Assembly: GCF_023540835.1 (NCBI RefSeq)
Contig: NZ_JALKCU010000007.1
Coordinates: forward strand, 56,948-120,947
Length of the DNA: 64,000 nt
Origin: Marivivens geojensis
GTDB taxonomy: Bacteria > Pseudomonadota > Alphaproteobacteria > Rhodobacterales > Rhodobacteraceae
Direction: 5' to 3'
Shown here: positions 40,604-49,176 of the stretch, in pieces
Layout of the letters: each line of letters begins with the position of its first letter
How positions within the stretch are numbered: position 1 is the stretch's first letter
Translations under genes and position numbers: made by a program
Notes under the pieces: generated by a model
The model's input: the letters and a program-made list of their open reading frames with translations, nothing else
Told to the model about the DNA's origin: nothing
Databases searched by the model: none

Positions 40604-41421
40604 GGTGCTGTCAGACTAATTCTGAACTCGTCTCCGTTTGTCGCTCCACCAAGTCTTCAAATCGTGCCAAGTTGGCGCCACTCGGCGAGAGCCGCGGCGC
40701 GTAAGGTCTTAAATTAGCTTCGGCTGTAGTGCTGTCGTTCCTGATTGAAGTGATTGTGGATGGGAGAGTGAACGGCGGCGAATTTCTGCAAACATCGCAT
40801 TTGCCGAAACCTCAGCATGGCACGTTCTCGTCGTCGAAACGGAAGGTGAGAATTCTCAATACGGTTGTTGAGCCACCTGCCCGTTTTCTGCTTCTCAGTA
40901 TTTCCTATGTCTCTCATAGCAACGCCATAAGTCCGTAGATTATCGGTAACTATTTCCTGAGGGCTTCCGTATCTACGCATAGATTTCCTAAGGAATTTCA
41001 ATGCTGCCTTACGGTCTCGGCGCTTAGTGACATAGCTTTCAAGCACCTCCCCTTCATGATCAACAGCACACCACATGTAATGCCGCACGCCTTTCACTTT
41101 CACGAAGACCTCGTCCAGGTGCCATTGCCAATTCGAGCTGGATTTCAATCTGTCCGCTCTTCGCTTCCTGATTTCAGAAGCAAACAGCGGACCAAATCTA
41201 TTCCACCAATAACGGATCGTTTCATGGCTAACATCGATCCCCCGCTCATGCAGGAGGTCTTCCACATTACGAAGAGACAGAGGGAACCGCACATAGAGCA
41301 TGACCGCTAAGCGGATCACCTCTGGGCTCGTCTTGAAGTATCGAAATGGAGAGCGCATGGTCATCCCAAAACGCTAACCACGTACCCTACCCTGCTCAAG
41401 GCCGTTTAGTCTTACAGTGCC
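40604..41421 (-). mobile_element. IS6-family insertion sequence (right copy)
   Basis: 818 bases. The terminal repeats GGTGCTGTCAGACTAA (40604) and, reading inward from 41421, GGCACTGTAAGACTAA agree at 13 of 16 bases. The flanking 8 bases (CTTTCGAG and TTGTCATC) are not a target duplication, which suggests recombination after insertion. Confidence 0.88.
40714..41364 (-). CDS. IS6-family transposase, cut short by an in-frame stop
   Basis: 216 residues. The DDE triad is intact: D in WHLDEVFVKVKG, D in IVTDNLRTYG, E in NNRIENSHLPFRRRER. The frame stops with TAA at 40714-40716 after H-Y-S-R-S. Read through, it continues F-K-T-L-R-A-A-A-L-A-E-W-R-Q-L-G-T-I to a TGA at 40657-40659, which is the conserved family C-terminus. 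So the last 18 residues are lost by a nonsense change. Whether activity survives is unknown. Confidence 0.88.
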   Translation of the reverse strand: MTMRSPFRYFKTSPEVIRLAVMLYVRFPLSLRNVEDLLHERGIDVSHETIRYWWNRFGPLFASEIRKRRADRLKSSSNWQWHLDEVFVKVKGVRHYMWCAVDHEGEVLESYVTKRRDRKAALKFLRKSMRRYGSPQEIVTDNLRTYGVAMRDIGNTEKQKTGRWLNNRIENSHLPFRRRERAMLRFRQMRCLQKFAAVHSPIHNHFNQERQHYSRS

Positions 41422-41423
41422 TT

Positions 41424-41501
41424 GTCATCGATATCCGCACCGAGGCCATCGGCGGGGTTATTCAAGATCTGATCACCCCCACCAAAGAGGAGGCCGCTTG
41501 A
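41424..41501 (+). pseudogene. 3' remnant of an ORF upstream of the recombinase-associated gene
   Basis: 25 codons and a stop, V-I-D-I-R-T-E-A-I-G-G-V-I and a tail ending K-E-E-A-A, directly abutting the IS6 end. The next ATG follows two bases after the TGA, as in a coupled operon. It was truncated by the IS6 insertion or a deletion next to it; the parent family was not identified with certainty. Confidence 0.5.
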
Positions 41502-41503
41502 TC

Positions 41504-41890
41504 ATGACCACTCCTAACAGCATCCAAATCTTTGTCCCCCTCACCATTCGGAAGCGCAGCGGGCGGCCGAGGATCGTTCCACCGGGCAACATCACTCAGG
41601 AACCCGCGGAGTCTGGCGAATGTTGCAACCTTCTCCGCGCCATTGGACTTGCTTAGTCATGGCGGCGCAGGCTCGGCTCCGGTGAATTTGAGACCGCGAA
41701 GGATCTTGCGGCCGCTATCGGCAATCACGAGCGTTACGTCACCCGGCATTTGCGGCTGACCTATCTTGCGCCCGAGGTTCTGCGGAGGCTCGTTTACGGT
41801 CGGGAGGTTCCGAGCATTACGATACGGGAGATGACCGATTTGGTGACGGCGAGTTGGGAAAAGCAGGAAGAGGTGGTATTTGGGGAGTAA
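41504..41890 (+). pseudogene. recombinase-associated small gene with internal amber stop
   Basis: 129 codons in one frame from MTTPNSIQIFVPLTIRKRSG to the end at F-G-E, interrupted once by TAG at about 41654. Across the stop the protein reads L-R-A-I-G-L-A, stop, S-W-R-R-R-L, then NHERYVTRHLRLTYLAPEVL. That resembles the helix-turn-helix tail of serine-recombinase modules. The continuous frame on both sides shows a single nonsense mutation, not a chance ORF. Confidence 0.65.
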
Positions 41891-41982
41891 GGGCGGAGAG
41901 CATGCGTAATTGGGCTGACCCTACTCAAAGGTCGAGCTCCCGTTAAGATCGCAGCATTGCTGTGAGAAGAGGGAGACAGAAA

Positions 41983-43017
41983 ATGGAATACTTCGTTGGT
42001 TTGGATGTGTCGCTTCGGTCTTGCGCGCTTTGCATTTTGGACGGTCGTGGCAAGGTTTGCATGGAGCGAGAGCTCCCGTGTGAGGTCGATGAAATCGTCA
42101 ATTGCCTGAACGCGTTCGGCCACCCGATAGTGCGGATCGGCTTTGAGGCTGGTGCGCTGAGCCAGTACCTCTTCTTCGGCCTGAAAGACAAGGGCTTCGA
42201 GATCGTGTGCATGGAGGCTCGCCAGGTCAGTGCTGCACTTTCAGCGATGCGGAATAAGACTGACAAGACGGACGCGAAAGGCATTGCTCAGATTTTGCGG
42301 ACGGGTTGGTTCAGCCCGGTGCATATGAAGAGCCGAGAGGCGCACGGGCTACGGGCTCTGCTGAGCACCAGAAAGGCCTTGTTGAAGAAAACAATGGACT
42401 TGGCAAACGAAGTGCGTGGTTTGCTGAAGATATTTGGTGTTCGCCTTCCCCGGACCGTTAAGCACGGTAGCTTCGACGATCTCGTTAGGCCCATGATCGA
42501 GATGGATGAAGTTCTCGCGCATGCGGTCATTCCGTTGCTCGATGCACGTGCCGTCCTATTCCAGCATTATCTTGAACTGGATCGACGGGTGAAGCATGCG
42601 GCGTCGCAAGACGAGGTCTGTATGCGGATGATGACGGTGCCTGGTGTGGGCCCGATCGCGGCTCTCACATTCAAAGCAGCGGTCGATGACCCCAATCGGT
42701 TCAAACGTTCTCGCACAGTAGCCGCGCACTTTGGCCTCACGCCGAGGCGATACCAGTCCGGCGAACATGACAACCCAGGTCGTATCTCCAAGGCCGGTGA
42801 TCAGAATGTCCGAGCGACGCTTTACGCTGCTGCAAATGCGTTGCTCATGCGAACGATGGCCGGATCGCAGATAAAGTCATGGGGCATGCGCCTAATGCGC
42901 ACCAAAGGTCGGCGTCGAGCCGTTGTGGCCGTCGCCCGTAAACTCGCCGTTCTTCTCCATCGAATGTGGATCGACGGCACAGAATTCCGTCAGGAAAAAG
43001 TGGGAGGCCAGGCATGA
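41983..43017 (+). CDS. IS110-family transposase (DEDD/serine type)
   Basis: 344 residues. The RuvC-like N-terminal domain starts YFVGLDVSLRSCALCILDG, with F-E-A-G-A and KTDKTDAKGIAQIL giving the acidic residues. The C-terminal Transposase_20 domain has MTVPGVGPIAALTF and RYQSGEHDNPGRISKAGD containing the catalytic Ser. It appears full length. GGGAGA precedes the ATG. Confidence 0.92.
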   Translation: MEYFVGLDVSLRSCALCILDGRGKVCMERELPCEVDEIVNCLNAFGHPIVRIGFEAGALSQYLFFGLKDKGFEIVCMEARQVSAALSAMRNKTDKTDAKGIAQILRTGWFSPVHMKSREAHGLRALLSTRKALLKKTMDLANEVRGLLKIFGVRLPRTVKHGSFDDLVRPMIEMDEVLAHAVIPLLDARAVLFQHYLELDRRVKHAASQDEVCMRMMTVPGVGPIAALTFKAAVDDPNRFKRSRTVAAHFGLTPRRYQSGEHDNPGRISKAGDQNVRATLYAAANALLMRTMAGSQIKSWGMRLMRTKGRRRAVVAVARKLAVLLHRMWIDGTEFRQEKVGGQA

Positions 43018-43281
43018 CCCAATAGCCCACCACCTGACCTGAACGGGATCGTCCATCCGGACGAGGTGTGTGGATGAAGCCGAAAATGTCTGCTGCGCAA
43101 CTTGAAGCGCGCCGGAAAGCGGGGCTCTCCACTACCAATCCGACGCATGCATGCAGCGGCGCCCTTCGAACGCCAATCCAGACTGCGAAGAGAAGCGTGA
43201 CCCGGAAAAACGATCCTTCTGACGAATGAAAGAAAACGAGCTTGACCAAGATGCCCAATTAGAGAAGCGGTCATTGACTCA
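43018..43281 (+). ncRNA. candidate bridge RNA region of the IS110/IS1111 element
   Basis: 264 noncoding bases between the transposase stop and the candidate right subterminal repeat. In IS1111-type elements the structured bridge RNA that pairs with donor and target is encoded at this end. Local complementarity such as ATCGTCCATCCGGACGA (43049 onward) supports RNA structure. No homology search was possible. Confidence 0.35.
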
Positions 43282-43303
43282 AGGGGCAGCCAATGACCGC
43301 TTT
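43266..43303. repeat. 12-bp perfect inverted repeat at the IS110 right boundary
   Basis: AAGCGGTCATTG (43266-43277) and CAATGACCGCTT (43292-43303) are exact reverse complements around a 14-base loop that contains the candidate IS subterminal repeat. Confidence 0.7.
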
Positions 43304-43323
43304 CAGCATTTACATCAGTCCGC

Positions 43324-43752
43324 TTGTTCTGCACCTCCAGCGTCTTTTTCGATCGTAGCGGTGACAGGGGCAGAGCCATCAAGTTGGAGGGATACGGAGA
43401 CGTGTTTGCCAGCTTGGCTGAGCCATCTTCGATGCTATCACGAAGCGGCAACGTATTTTCTTCACGCGAATTGGCAGATGTAACTGAGGCGGGTGGTGTC
43501 GGCGATACCAGTCTTCGTTTCTTTGACAGTGACGGTAAAACGGTAAAGACACCGTTGGATGATCGGGTTATCGGCATGACACTTGACGAACTTGCAAAGG
43601 TAGATCGCGTGATGGCCTTAGCTGGTGGGGAAAGCAAGACTGACGCCATTCGCGGGGCTCTGCGTACCGGCGTCATCGACCTGCTAATCACCGACAGGTT
43701 CACTGCCGAGCGTCTTATTGGGGAAGAGTACCAGGTAAACGCAGTCGAATAG
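43324..43752 (+). pseudogene. SorC-family sugar-responsive regulator, C-terminal remnant
   Basis: The last about 110 residues match the sugar-phosphate-binding domain of SorC/DeoR-type regulators: LAEPSSMLSRSGN, VTEAGGVGDTSLRFFDSDG, the P-L-D-D-R-V-I-G-M segment, VMALAGGESKTDAIRGAL and V-I-D-L-L-I-T-D. No DNA-binding domain remains; upstream lies the IS110 element. It ends next to the galactose genes and may be the old regulator of that or another sugar cluster. Confidence 0.7.
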
Positions 43753-43942
43753 TCTGAGCTATTGTCTGAGCATGCTTACGCAACGACATCGGCGGAATGC
43801 GGTCTTCGCTGTGCTTTGAAGCAATTCCACAATACTCTAAAAGAAATCAAATGCTCTCGCCCAAGACGTACAAATTTTCTACATCTAAAATATCGACTTA
43901 AACTCCCCCAAAGCGGTGCTTTCATGTGTAAACGGTGCCGTT
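43753..43942 (+). other. spacer between SorC remnant and SMP-30 gene
   Basis: 190 bases, AT-rich, between convergent genes. A 73-codon open frame here has no protein character that I can recognise. No clear terminator is visible. Confidence 0.35.
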
Positions 43943-44785
43943 TCAAAGGATCACGCGAGCACTTGGCAATCCTACTGCGGTGAACGGAGCGGCATATACC
44001 GCGCCATCCACGTCATTTGGTTCCGCCAGCCCTTCGCGTGCCGTCGTGACAAATAGTGTGTCAAACTCTACCCCACCAAATGTAGGACAAGAAGTGTGGC
44101 TGGCTGGAAAAGAAACAGACCGCAGAAACGTTCCATTGGGACTATAGCAGGCTACACGAGATGCGCCCCATTGCGCAGACCAGAGGTTTCCATCACGATC
44201 GGTAACTGCACCGTCGGGGTTGAGGCCGTGTTCACGAAGGTCAACAAACACATCTGGAGTGCCAACAGGCCATCCCTCTGTGTCTAATGACACGCTCATA
44301 ATCTGGCCAGATATCGTATCAGCAAAGTAGGCGGTTTTACCTTTTGGGCAAAAACAAATAGAGTTCGTTATTGTGAGATCCGTGTAAAGGCGCTTCAGTT
44401 CACCTCTATAAAAACGCCATATAGATCCTGCACCTTTTTCAGCATTCTTGCCCATAGTTCCTATCCAAAAACCACCAAAAGGGTCAGCGCGTCCATCGTT
44501 TGATCTTGTGACATCATCATCAGCTTCAAGATTTGTAACGAACGAAAGATTGCCGGTCTCAAGATCCAAAATGGACAAGGCAATCTCTGATGCGACCAGT
44601 AAACTATTGTCGTCGACAATGGCCGCAGCACTAGTCAAATGATCAAACTCAAAAACCGAAACGTGACCATCGAGAGTTCTTTCAAACAGCTTCCGGTTCA
44701 TTATGTCGAACCAAAATAGGCTTTGCCGGCCATCGTGCCACAAGGCGCCCTCACCAAGTTCACAAGGTGTCGGATCGAACATCAT
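43943..44785 (-). CDS. SMP-30/gluconolaconase family, probable galactonolactonase
   Basis: 280 residues (ATG 44785, overlapping the dgoA stop as ATGA; ATG 44782 is the alternative). Beta-propeller of the SMP-30 family: LGEGALWHDGRQSLFWFDI with the metal-binding Glu, RSNDGRADPFGGFWIGTMG with N and D, TITNSICFCPKGKTAYFADT, and LNPDGAVTDRDGNLW with the catalytic Asp. Placed with galactonate genes it would open galactono-1,4-lactone. Last gene of the operon. Confidence 0.82.
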   Translation of the reverse strand: MMFDPTPCELGEGALWHDGRQSLFWFDIMNRKLFERTLDGHVSVFEFDHLTSAAAIVDDNSLLVASEIALSILDLETGNLSFVTNLEADDDVTRSNDGRADPFGGFWIGTMGKNAEKGAGSIWRFYRGELKRLYTDLTITNSICFCPKGKTAYFADTISGQIMSVSLDTEGWPVGTPDVFVDLREHGLNPDGAVTDRDGNLWSAQWGASRVACYSPNGTFLRSVSFPASHTSCPTFGGVEFDTLFVTTAREGLAEPNDVDGAVYAAPFTAVGLPSARVIL

Positions 44786-45384
44786 TGGACAGCATCCCAC
44801 GCATCCACAATTTCACGTGCCTTACGGGCAATTACAGTAGTGCTATCCCCCGGCTTATAGATTGAAGACCCAATGCCGAAACCTGCAGCGCCAGAACGGA
44901 TCCAGTCGCCCATATTTTGGGCCGATACGCCGCCAACAGCGAACAATGGCACCTCCTGCGGAATTACCGCTCTCATTGCTTTTAGACCAACTGGCCCAAT
45001 CACTTCACCCGGGAACAATTTCAGACCATCAGCCCCAGACGCCAGAGCAGAAAACACTTCTGTCGGTGTCATGATCCCCGGGAAACTCAGCATATTTGCA
45101 GCCTTTGTTGCCCTAATGACTGATGGATCGTTATTTGGCGACACTATTAGTCGCGCACCGGTTGCAGCAACCTGCGCAACTTGCGACACCGAAATCACTG
45201 TACCGGCTCCGATTAGTGCCTCTTCACCAAACTGTTTCTGCATTCTGGCAATACTGGAAATCGGATCTGGTGAGTTGAGCGGAACTTCAATCTTGGTCAC
45301 ACCCGCATCTATTAATACTGCCGCGACTTCCAAAGCCTCATCTGGAGTTATTCCGCGCAGAATGGCAATAATATTTCTTGTCAT
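44782..45384 (-). CDS. dgoA: 2-dehydro-3-deoxy-6-phosphogalactonate aldolase
   Basis: 200 residues, KDPG-aldolase-type TIM barrel. IIAILRGITPDEA starts the barrel, E-V-P-L-N-S-P holds the active-site Glu, and GLKLFPGEVIG the Schiff-base Lys. The L-N-S-P variant is typical of the KDPGal rather than KDPG enzyme. It splits KDPGal to pyruvate and glyceraldehyde 3-phosphate. Start overlaps the dgoK stop (ATGA). Confidence 0.92.
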   Translation of the reverse strand: MTRNIIAILRGITPDEALEVAAVLIDAGVTKIEVPLNSPDPISSIARMQKQFGEEALIGAGTVISVSQVAQVAATGARLIVSPNNDPSVIRATKAANMLSFPGIMTPTEVFSALASGADGLKLFPGEVIGPVGLKAMRAVIPQEVPLFAVGGVSAQNMGDWIRSGAAGFGIGSSIYKPGDSTTVIARKAREIVDAWDAVQ

Positions 45385-46253
45385 AAAGTATCCTTAAGGT
45401 TCGACCAAGCCGCACATAATCCTGCGAGCGTGGCGTCTTCCCCTGACATTACGGAAGATGCCGCACCGATGCCCTGCAACGCTTCGTGATACAACGCGAA
45501 CAAACGTGGAGCACCAATCACCATGACTTCATGTTCATCCCAATACCGCTTCGCACTTGCAAGTTCCCAACCGATCAAGAGCCCTGACAACCGATCACCA
45601 GCTTTCTCGCGCGTCAAATCTCCAACAAGTCCACCCGCACGCAGTTGGAAAAGCCTGCCGAAACTGGCTGTTGGATCGGCCAGCGCCTCCTTGACGGCCC
45701 TCATGAACTCGGCGGGATCATTTCCATCCCCAACAGAGTGCCGCAACACAGACTGATTACTCAAAAGAGAATACAACTCACCCGTCATAAAACTCTGAAA
45801 ACTGATTATCTCACCATCTTCAACTCGCACCCATTTTGTATGTGTACCAGGCAAACAAACCGTCCCGGAAAAGGTGGGCAATCTCTTTAAAAGGCCTGCG
45901 ATCTGGGTCTCTTCACCCCGCATAACATCGGGTGGGTCCATCTGCTTAACACCGCTGACAATCCAGACATCCTGACCAGGCACGGCAACCAGATGAGGCG
46001 AAACTAAAGTAGGCGTGGCCGTGTAAGGTGCTTCACGCCAACCCTGACGCGAACCGACCATTCCGCAAGCAATAACCGGCGCCTTGCCCCATCCATCAAT
46101 AACTCGCGCAAGAACCGCGGGATACTGATCCGGCTTGAGAACTCCCATCCCATCAGTAGATGACCGACTTTCGAGAATCCTGTCGCCATCCATCGCCCAG
46201 ATCCTGAGATTGGTGGTACCCCAGTCTGCGGCTATCCATTCGGGGCGGATCAT
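45381..46253 (-). CDS. dgoK: 2-dehydro-3-deoxygalactonokinase
   Basis: 290 residues, ASKHA-type fold. WIAADWGTTNLRIWAMDG at the N-terminus is the phosphate-1 loop; CLPGTHTKWVRVEDGEI is the DgoK family motif. It phosphorylates 2-keto-3-deoxygalactonate. Start overlaps the alpha-galactosidase stop (ATGA). Confidence 0.93.
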   Translation of the reverse strand: MIRPEWIAADWGTTNLRIWAMDGDRILESRSSTDGMGVLKPDQYPAVLARVIDGWGKAPVIACGMVGSRQGWREAPYTATPTLVSPHLVAVPGQDVWIVSGVKQMDPPDVMRGEETQIAGLLKRLPTFSGTVCLPGTHTKWVRVEDGEIISFQSFMTGELYSLLSNQSVLRHSVGDGNDPAEFMRAVKEALADPTASFGRLFQLRAGGLVGDLTREKAGDRLSGLLIGWELASAKRYWDEHEVMVIGAPRLFALYHEALQGIGAASSVMSGEDATLAGLCAAWSNLKDTL

Positions 46254-48334
46254 ACCCGCTCTCCTTCAACAACCCAAATGGACTGGGGGAAACATTTTGG
46301 CAAGGACAAGCCCTGTTGCATTAGGAACCGGCCGGACAGGACTACAGGTGCGGTCGACAGTGTCACACCTTTGCGCGAGGCCGGATTGTTACCAACCGAG
46401 TCCAGCAGAGCGACTTTATACATCGCATCGACTTCCAACCCAGACAGACGTAAGGGACGCGGCAGAACCTGCGCCGAGGTACCCGTTTGTCCGACAAACA
46501 CAATAAACCGGCTACCATCAGCCGCTCGCTGTAGTTCCGCCGTGACCTCGGGATCGACCGAATCGAGACGCAAGATGTCTGCGGCAATGGTCCAGTTGCG
46601 GTTGGTCTTCCACCACGCAGTAACGTCTTTCAGAACGACCGCTTCGTCATCGGTTAATTCGCGGGGGTCCATTTCGAAACCCATATGTCGCTGCGCAGCA
46701 ACCCAGGCCCGCACATGAATATCGATCACCCGGCCTGAAGTATGGCAATGGCGCGGCCCCACGTGGCTACCGGTAACGGCCATCGGAAGGAAAAGAGCAG
46801 CTTCGTGCTGGATGCGGAGCCGCTCAATCGCGTCATTACTATCCGACAGCCAGACCCGCTGGGTCCGGCCGAGAATCCCAAAATCAATTCGTCCACCGCC
46901 CGAAGAACAGCTTTCGATCTCAACTTCAGGGAAATCACGCCCAAGACGTTCCAACAACTCCCAAGTGCCCTCAGCCTGTGCGGCGTCGGGGTAGGGAAGA
47001 ACGCGGTTGTGGTCCCATTTGATATAATCAACGTCGTAAACCGACAGTACCGCGGCGATCTTTCTATATAAATATTCAACCACCGCGGGATTCGACATAT
47101 CCAGAACAAGCTGCTGCCTACCCGTAATCTGGTCAGCATCCCCCAGCGCCCAGTCGGGGTGCGCTCGATAAAGATCACTGTCAGGATTGACCATCTCGGG
47201 TTCGAACCAGATTCCGAAAGTCATGCCCAGTGATTTGACATGACTGACAAGCGGATCAAGACCATCGGGATATTTGCGCGCATCGATGTCCCAATCACCC
47301 AGCGAACTGGTGTCATCATCTCGTCGCCCGAACCAGCCATCGTCCAGTACGAACCGTTCCGCGCCAAGTGCGGCAGCCCGCTCTGCAATCTCTTTCAGTT
47401 CGTCGAGCTTGTGATCGAAATAGATCGCTTCCCAGCAGTTATAATGTACAGGACGCGGACGGTCGGGATGCGGCCAACGCACGACATGATCCCGCAAGTG
47501 GCGCTGGAATGCGACGGCACAGCCGTTCATGCCATCCTCGGACCTCGCCGCAAACACCGTGGCCGAAGCGAAAGACGTGCCCGTCGCAAGGTGTGTTCCA
47601 GGCGCATGGCCGAACTGGATCTGCCTGCGTCCATCGGGCAACTCCTCGGCCACCATACGGTGCCCTCCGGACCAACCGTAATGGAATGCCACCACCTCGC
47701 CAGCCGTGTTTCGCGCATCACCGACCGGCAGAATAATCGCGGGGAAATATTCATGTCCTGTGCGGCCGGTGCGATTATCCCGCAAGCGCGCGCCCGGTGT
47801 CCAGGGGGTATCGACCCGCTGGAACTCGCCACACCAGCGGCCGGAAAAATCGATCATCCTGTCGGCCAGTTGCGGTGCTGGGAAAACAGGCGCAGCCAGC
47901 CAATCCAGCCAAATCGGAGAGAGAGAGCCAATCTCCGACCGCGCCTCGATCACGCTGGTCGAATGGACCAACGTGAAGACCGCCCGATAGGTCAACCCTA
48001 GCGCTGCATCCCTTGCCGTCACCGTCAGGGTGTCATCTGTATTGTCCACAGACTCCAGAGCGAAACGTGGGCGCAGCGGCGTTCCGTCTTCGGAGCGGAT
48101 CGCTAGACCGGGCTGACCGGAAAAGCTTTGCGAGACCTCTGGACAGATTGACAGGTCCGGCGACCGGTCCAGCATACCGCTGGTCACATCAAGGCGCGTA
48201 GCTTGCGCTAGCACCGCCAGATCCTCGCCTTTGGGAAGTTTCCCGCCCCAATAGACGACCGAGGGCATTCGCCCGTCTTCCGACGCCAAAACCAGCGTCT
48301 GGCGTTGGTCTTCGAGTTTCCAGACCTGCATCAT
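46250..48334 (-). CDS. alpha-galactosidase (GH36)
   Basis: 694 residues from ATG 48334, chosen because it overlaps the permease stop as ATGA. No signal peptide, so cytoplasmic. The GH36 domain shows RFVLDDGWFGRRDDD, the nucleophile Asp in DYIKWDHNR, the ESCSSGGGRIDFGIL block, and the acid/base Asp in WLSDSNDAIERLRIQ. It removes alpha-linked galactose from imported oligosaccharides. Coupled to the transport genes and to dgoK. Confidence 0.94.
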   Translation of the reverse strand: MMQVWKLEDQRQTLVLASEDGRMPSVVYWGGKLPKGEDLAVLAQATRLDVTSGMLDRSPDLSICPEVSQSFSGQPGLAIRSEDGTPLRPRFALESVDNTDDTLTVTARDAALGLTYRAVFTLVHSTSVIEARSEIGSLSPIWLDWLAAPVFPAPQLADRMIDFSGRWCGEFQRVDTPWTPGARLRDNRTGRTGHEYFPAIILPVGDARNTAGEVVAFHYGWSGGHRMVAEELPDGRRQIQFGHAPGTHLATGTSFASATVFAARSEDGMNGCAVAFQRHLRDHVVRWPHPDRPRPVHYNCWEAIYFDHKLDELKEIAERAAALGAERFVLDDGWFGRRDDDTSSLGDWDIDARKYPDGLDPLVSHVKSLGMTFGIWFEPEMVNPDSDLYRAHPDWALGDADQITGRQQLVLDMSNPAVVEYLYRKIAAVLSVYDVDYIKWDHNRVLPYPDAAQAEGTWELLERLGRDFPEVEIESCSSGGGRIDFGILGRTQRVWLSDSNDAIERLRIQHEAALFLPMAVTGSHVGPRHCHTSGRVIDIHVRAWVAAQRHMGFEMDPRELTDDEAVVLKDVTAWWKTNRNWTIAADILRLDSVDPEVTAELQRAADGSRFIVFVGQTGTSAQVLPRPLRLSGLEVDAMYKVALLDSVGNNPASRKGVTLSTAPVVLSGRFLMQQGLSLPKCFPQSIWVVEGERV

Positions 48335-49176
48335 TTCACGGCTCCAAGGGTCAGGCCCGCAATAAAGTGGCGCTGCATAAGGAAGAACATCAGAACCGGC
48401 GGCAGCGCGGCAAGGATCGACCCCGCCGACACAAGGTGCCACGCGGCAATCCATTGTCCGTTCAGACTGTTCAGACCTGCCGTGATCGGTTGGGTCGCAG
48501 CACCGGTGGTCAGAACCATCGCCCAGAAAAAGTCGTTCCAGATGAAGGTGAACACCAGCACCGAAAGCGCCGCGATTGCCGGCCGCATCAGCGGCATCAC
48601 GACATGGCGGAAAATCTGCCATTCGCTGACACCCTCGACGCGGGCCGCCTCGACCAGTTCGAACGGCAGCGCCTTGATGAAGTTGCGCATGAACAGCGTA
48701 CAGAAACCGGTCTGGAACGCGATGTGGAACAGCGCAAGTCCCATGGTAGTGTTGTACATGCCCATGCTGACGGTCAGGTCACGGACCGGCACCATCAGGA
48801 TCTGGGACGGAACAAAGTTCCCTGCCACGAAAATGAAGAACAGGATCAGGTTCGACTTGAACTTGTAGATTGCCAAGGCAAAACCGGTCAGGCACGACAG
48901 GCCGACCGCTCCGATCACGGTCGGGATCGTCACCTTGAAGCTATTGAGCAGATAGCGCTCCAAATCGGTGTTGCGGAACACAGTCAGGTAGTTGTCGAAC
49001 GCCAACCGAGACGGGATGCCAAAGTAGTTCCCCGCAGCAAGGTCGCCAGACGGGCGGATCGACGTCATGGCCACGCCAAGTAACGGCAAAAGCCACAGGA
49101 CCAACATCACCGGAAGCGCGATCTTATAAGCCACCTTCGACGCAGGCGACATGCTCTGAATGGGACGCGGAAACAT
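48331..49176 (-). CDS. carbohydrate ABC transporter permease (MalG type)
   Basis: 281 residues with six membrane segments and EAA loop ELVEAARVEGVSEWQIFRHV. Start ATG 49176 overlaps the upstream permease stop (ATGA). Part of the galactoside importer. Confidence 0.93.
   Translation of the reverse strand: MFPRPIQSMSPASKVAYKIALPVMLVLWLLPLLGVAMTSIRPSGDLAAGNYFGIPSRLAFDNYLTVFRNTDLERYLLNSFKVTIPTVIGAVGLSCLTGFALAIYKFKSNLILFFIFVAGNFVPSQILMVPVRDLTVSMGMYNTTMGLALFHIAFQTGFCTLFMRNFIKALPFELVEAARVEGVSEWQIFRHVVMPLMRPAIAALSVLVFTFIWNDFFWAMVLTTGAATQPITAGLNSLNGQWIAAWHLVSAGSILAALPPVLMFFLMQRHFIAGLTLGAVK

Larger units (their letters stand above)
41906..43300 (+). mobile_element. IS110/IS1111-type insertion sequence (approximate ends)
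   Basis: Contains a complete IS110-family transposase. A short inverted repeat, GGCTGACCCT at 41913-41922 and AGGGGCAGCC at 43282-43291 (9 of 10 when inverted), is a candidate subterminal repeat. The long 3' noncoding stretch with few bases before the ORF fits the IS1111 subgroup. Ends are approximate because the element lies between truncated genes. Confidence 0.65.

Noticed and set aside
40596..41429. 8-bp target duplication around the right IS6 copy
   Set aside because: The flanks CTTTCGAG and TTGTCATC do not match, nor does CTCAAGTT beside the left remnant.
43762..43983. 73-codon open frame between SorC remnant and SMP-30 gene
   Set aside because: No recognisable family, overlaps the end of the SMP-30 gene, no clear ribosome-binding site.
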